From Leptospira sp. GIMC2001 (lineage in GTDB: Bacteria > Spirochaetota > Leptospiria > Leptospirales > Leptospiraceae): a DNA stretch of 64,000 nt. Shown here one piece after another: positions 60,593-64,000 of the stretch. The stretch covers positions 1-64,000 of the forward strand of contig NZ_CP115469.1 in the NCBI RefSeq assembly GCF_028462125.1. The letters run 5' to 3'. The notes beneath the pieces were generated by a model. It saw only the letters and a list, made by a program, of their open reading frames with translations. It was not told the DNA's origin and searched no databases. The position numbers and the translations under genes are program-made. Every line of letters starts with the position of its first letter. Position 1 is the stretch's first letter.

Positions 60593-60633
60593 TTGAATTT
60601 CCTCCTTTGTCTTAAATTTTAAAGATCACTTTT

Positions 60634-62991
60634 TTACGCAGCTTCGCCCAATTCGAGAGAACTACCTGGTAAGAGAGGAAATATTTTCCCTTTCTCGATC
60701 AGATAAACTTTGTCCGCTAGTTTCTGGATATCATGCTTGTGTGAGACGTAGATGACTTGTTCGAAACCTCCGACTAGCATCGCTTTATCCAACATCTTTT
60801 GGTAAAGGTGAGCGTTCTTCGGAGTGAGACCACCGTCCGCTTCATCACGGATAAGAGTTCTGATATCGGCTCCCGATTGTTGTTGTTGATAGACAGCGGC
60901 TCCCAGAGAGATCCCTTCTTTGATGATGGCCGCCTGTCCTCCAGACTTGTTATCAACCAACGATTCTTCGCCTGTCTCTTCGTCTAAGACCATGAGCGAA
61001 ACCTCTTCTCGAAGATCTCCCTTCCCTGTTTCTTTGGTTGTTTGAAGCCTGACCTGAAATCTTGAACCGTAACATTCTTCTAGAATCCCATTGATTGACG
61101 CGGAAATTCCAGGACCCGCAGCATCGAGTTTTAGAGCTCTTGCACCTTTTGGAGACAGACCTTCACACAAAAGTTTTAGATACGTGAGTCTCTGTGCTTT
61201 CGGAGATTGTAGAAGTTTGTCCAAACGAATTTCAGACTCTTCAATTTCCTTGAGTGAATTAACCTGAGTTGTGATCTTCGCAATAATCTCGTCTTTGAGT
61301 TTTCGCAAGTCAGCGAGTTCAATATTGATCTGATCGAGTTCGGATTCAGCTGTCTCGATTGCCTGAGTTTCTTTATCTTTGGAATCGAGAAGAACTTGGA
61401 GATTATTTATTTCCTGTTCTATGTCCGAGCACTTGTTTTTTGCGGTTACAAGTTTTGCTTCATAGTCCTTTATTCTTTCCTCTGCAAGATCTAGATGCGC
61501 GATGTTCTTAGATTCTTCTTGTAGGATTGGAACCTTTTTCCTGAGATCAGTGAGTGTGGTTTCTTTCTGCTCAATCGCTTTGAGTAGTGGAAGATTCTCC
61601 AATGTTTTCTCGGTCTTGATTTGAGTTTCTTCTAAAGAACTAATGGATAGTTCACAAGCTTCCTTTTCCTTTTGAGACGCATTGAGTTTCTCTTGGATCT
61701 CTGCCTTCTGTTTTTCTAGAACTGCGATATCCTGTTCAACGGTAACAATTTTCTTTTTGCCTTCGACCGCGTCTTTGAGCAGTTCACATTCTTCGGAAAG
61801 AACTTTGTCGCCAACCGTAACTCCGGAGCAAGGAACTCTGTCCAATAGCTCGGCTTTGGATTTTAAGCTTTCAAGGGTACTGTTTAGTCCAGCGATTCGC
61901 GTATCCAATCCACTGATCTGGGTAGTGAACGAAGTGCACTCGGTAGTTTTAACAGTGAGTTCTAATTTGAGTGATGCAACTTTCTCTTTGGTCGATGCAA
62001 TAAGTTCACGAAGAGATTTTGCCTCTGTCTCATACTGAGATTTAGCCGAAACTATTTCCTTTTCGATTATCTCAATGAGTGCGTTCACTTCTTTGAGTTC
62101 CATGTCTGCTTTTCGAATTGCCGGAGCTTTATCCAATAGAGTCTGATTGTTTTTCAATCGTTCTTGGATATCGGTGATTTCTGTTGTGAGTGTAGCTTTC
62201 TCAGTTTCGAGTTTCTTCTTTTTCTCCAAAGATTCTTTCACGTCTGTGTTCTGAGATTTGAGATCGGCAATTCTCTGCATGGAATTCTTTTGAAGAAATT
62301 CACATGATTCGATATTCTTGATGTTCGTCGATTTCTCTAGTTCAAGATCTGATCGTAATTTCTGAGTTTCTTCTTTCTTCTCAATCTTTTTGCGTAGCTC
62401 GGTGATCGCGAATTGGTCGCCCTTGATTTCGTCTTCGAGAATCTTTCTCTCTTTATCAGCCAGAGAGAACTCTCGATCGTATTCGCCAAAACCCAAGAAC
62501 TGATCAAGTAATTGTCTCGAGTCACTCTGATTCAATGACGATAGGTGTCCCTTCCCCTTTTGTGAATGATAAATCGTTGAGAGGAAAATTTCCTGAGAAA
62601 TTCCAGTGACCTTCAAGAATTCTTTGTCGAACTCTTTGACTTTCCCTTCGGTCACAGCCTTTCCGTTCACATAAAGGTAGGGCTTCTGAGTTTTTGATAT
62701 AGGATCAATGAGCCTTTTTACATGGATCTCTTGACCTTTAAGAAAAACTTTTACTTCTATGTAACTTTTTTTATCTGTAAAGCATCCGTAGATAGCCCCT
62801 TCATCCCTACCAGACTCTGACTTTCTGTTCGGAGTAATTCCGTAGAATGCCATACACACTGTATCAAGTAGTGTAGTTTTTCCAGAACCATTGTCTCCGA
62901 TGATCGCGATCTTTTGATCGTCACCTGGCTTCCAGACAATTTCTTCAGGGAAAGGAATTGCACCTTTGTTTTTGATTTCTAATATTCTCAT
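60634..62991 (-). CDS. sbcC: SbcC/Rad50-like ATPase
   Basis: 785 residues. Walker A GDNGSGKT at 32-39; long coiled coils on either side of a centre with two cysteines (PCSGV and EECELL, about 13 residues apart) instead of a compact CxxC zinc hook. ABC signature KSGGQAAI near 690; Walker B region LIRDEADGGL near 713 in place of LDEP. With SbcD it would form a nuclease that trims DNA ends and hairpins. Overlaps sbcD by 4 nt. Confidence 0.88.
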   Translation of the reverse strand: MRILEIKNKGAIPFPEEIVWKPGDDQKIAIIGDNGSGKTTLLDTVCMAFYGITPNRKSESGRDEGAIYGCFTDKKSYIEVKVFLKGQEIHVKRLIDPISKTQKPYLYVNGKAVTEGKVKEFDKEFLKVTGISQEIFLSTIYHSQKGKGHLSSLNQSDSRQLLDQFLGFGEYDREFSLADKERKILEDEIKGDQFAITELRKKIEKKEETQKLRSDLELEKSTNIKNIESCEFLQKNSMQRIADLKSQNTDVKESLEKKKKLETEKATLTTEITDIQERLKNNQTLLDKAPAIRKADMELKEVNALIEIIEKEIVSAKSQYETEAKSLRELIASTKEKVASLKLELTVKTTECTSFTTQISGLDTRIAGLNSTLESLKSKAELLDRVPCSGVTVGDKVLSEECELLKDAVEGKKKIVTVEQDIAVLEKQKAEIQEKLNASQKEKEACELSISSLEETQIKTEKTLENLPLLKAIEQKETTLTDLRKKVPILQEESKNIAHLDLAEERIKDYEAKLVTAKNKCSDIEQEINNLQVLLDSKDKETQAIETAESELDQINIELADLRKLKDEIIAKITTQVNSLKEIEESEIRLDKLLQSPKAQRLTYLKLLCEGLSPKGARALKLDAAGPGISASINGILEECYGSRFQVRLQTTKETGKGDLREEVSLMVLDEETGEESLVDNKSGGQAAIIKEGISLGAAVYQQQQSGADIRTLIRDEADGGLTPKNAHLYQKMLDKAMLVGGFEQVIYVSHKHDIQKLADKVYLIEKGKIFPLLPGSSLELGEAA
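62021..62047. repeat. dispersed palindrome copy 7 (in sbcC)
   Basis: GCCTCTGTCTCA-TAC-TGAGATTTAGCC inside the coiled-coil coding part of sbcC. Shares TGTCTCATACT with copy 6. Confidence 0.6.
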
Positions 62992-64000
62992 GCTGCGACC
63001 TCGTCTTGATTGTCTTGCTCAGTTTTTCCCATTTCCAAAATCTCTCTTCTGATTTCGAGTATGGACTGTATTTCGGAGTCCGTCAGTCCCCTTCCTTGAT
63101 AGTAAACTCGAAGTGAGTCTTCAACTCCGGTAGCTTCCATGATTTCAGCGTTCCTAACCGAAATTTGGTGAATGGTTTTCTTCTCAATCTTAGCGTCTGG
63201 ATCGATTGCCTGGAGTTGTGCTTTGAACTCAGGTGGGATGCTATGAACTTCCTCGGCTTTGACCGTGTATCGAAAACGAACTTTGGATCCAGCTTCTGCA
63301 ATGTTCTGTAGATTGATTTCCTCTTTGGTCTGTTGATCGATGAACTTCCCGTCTACGAATTCAGCTGAAATCGAAACCATTGGTTGTGGATTCAAAGAAT
63401 GAAAAACAGGTTCTTTCTCCCAGCTGGTTCCATTGTGTTCCCAGATAAGAACTCCCTTGTCGTCCTTGTACTCTCCCCAAGTTTGTCTCGTGATTGATCC
63501 AGGATACCAAACACTACCACCTACATTCTGTAATTTGTGATAATGACCACCGACAACGGGAACTCCCAAAGTTTCCAGAACTGAAAGTGGAAGGTGGATT
63601 CCATTGTGTCTTGGAATATTATCGTTATCCAACTTGGCTCCCGAAACAGTTCCGTGGAACAAGAGCATAGACGGGTGTTTTTGATTATTGAAATCCTGGT
63701 ACATTTTGTTGAGGAGATCGATCATCAATGACGTTCCCTTCTCTCCAAATTCAGTGAGGTTCTCTGACTGCAATGCAACGGCTCCGGCCGAGAAATGAGG
63801 AACTACTCCAAGGAATATATGAGAACCATCTCTCAAACTTACTGTCAGAGTTCCTGGTTTTTCAAATACCGTAACATACTCAGATTGGTGATTGATCAAT
63901 AATTCTTTAGGAGCATCATGATTTCCTCTAAGCACTATAGCTCGCGCTCCAAACTGATTTACTCCGTCCAAGAACTCTTTGAACACTAATCTCTGATCTT
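62988..64000 (-). CDS. sbcD: SbcD/Mre11-like nuclease (runs off the window)
   Basis: At least 337 codons; the frame is open past the GTG at 63986 to the window end, so the N-terminus with the first DxH metal motif lies outside. Visible motifs: LRGNHD, LLFHGTVSG and GGHYHKL of the calcineurin-like phosphoesterase, and a capping domain. Forms the nuclease half of SbcCD. Confidence 0.9.
   Translation of the reverse strand, partial: DQRLVFKEFLDGVNQFGARAIVLRGNHDAPKELLINHQSEYVTVFEKPGTLTVSLRDGSHIFLGVVPHFSAGAVALQSENLTEFGEKGTSLMIDLLNKMYQDFNNQKHPSMLLFHGTVSGAKLDNDNIPRHNGIHLPLSVLETLGVPVVGGHYHKLQNVGGSVWYPGSITRQTWGEYKDDKGVLIWEHNGTSWEKEPVFHSLNPQPMVSISAEFVDGKFIDQQTKEEINLQNIAEAGSKVRFRYTVKAEEVHSIPPEFKAQLQAIDPDAKIEKKTIHQISVRNAEIMEATGVEDSLRVYYQGRGLTDSEIQSILEIRREILEMGKTEQDNQDEVAA

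Noticed and set aside
1..64000. Integrase, transposase, attachment site or CRISPR array
   Set aside because: None seen on either strand; consistent with a plasmid-like prophage, though the missing remainder outside the window could hold one.

Overview
The window looks like most of a temperate myovirus genome from a spirochaete, most likely Leptospira, kept as a plasmid-like prophage. The DNA is AT-rich and intergenic gaps are mostly very short. There is a complete contractile-tail virion cluster, a ParA/ParB/Rep-type maintenance block, and no integrase, attachment site or tRNA. The layout resembles what I recall of the L. biflexa plasmid-prophage LE1; that link is from memory and has not been tested by alignment.

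Layout. (1) 1-3065: maintenance block in the order parA, DUF3102-like gene, about 380 bp structured leader, winged-helix Rep candidate, parB. (2) 3107-5296: a cassette of GHKL ATPase, STAS-like DUF4325 protein and membrane protein. (3) 5474-7524, minus strand: tightly coupled small genes. (4) 7525-7738: divergent control region. (5) 7739-34028, plus: terminases, a roughly 1.1 kb hairpin-rich noncoding island, portal, Dam-like methylase, small genes, two very large polyvalent proteins, prohead protease, scaffold and major capsid protein. (6) 34082-40541, plus: sheath, tube, tail-assembly chaperones with a probable frameshift, tape-measure candidate, spike. (7) 40580-44974, minus: lipoprotein with its own promoter, baseplate hub and LysM tail protein. 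(8) 45064-52147, plus: baseplate J, tail protein I, fibre, fibre-assembly protein and a lysis-type region. (9) 52144-64000, minus: replication, recombination and DNA-modification genes (ASCH, DUF488, D12 methylase, HNH, MmcB-like nuclease, RusA, DUF5131, ParB-like, SbcC, SbcD running off the end).

Two regulatory signals link these blocks. First, every structural transcription unit begins with the same bipartite motif, TTGnnn-N21/22-GTCC. In six of seven cases the ATG follows GTCC by only 6-9 nt with no Shine-Dalgarno, which suggests phage-specific late promoters making leaderless mRNAs. Second, a 26-27 bp imperfect palindrome with core TCTCA-N2/3-TGAGA recurs seven times on both arms, in genes and between genes, and may be a repressor (stoperator-like) or ParB site.

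Several short genes missed by ordinary length cutoffs are tied to their neighbours by ATGA or TAATG overlaps (6774-6941, 16932-17087, 23575-23739, 53984-54139). Others stand alone (59989-60129 and a 23-residue lysine-rich peptide at 60521-60592).
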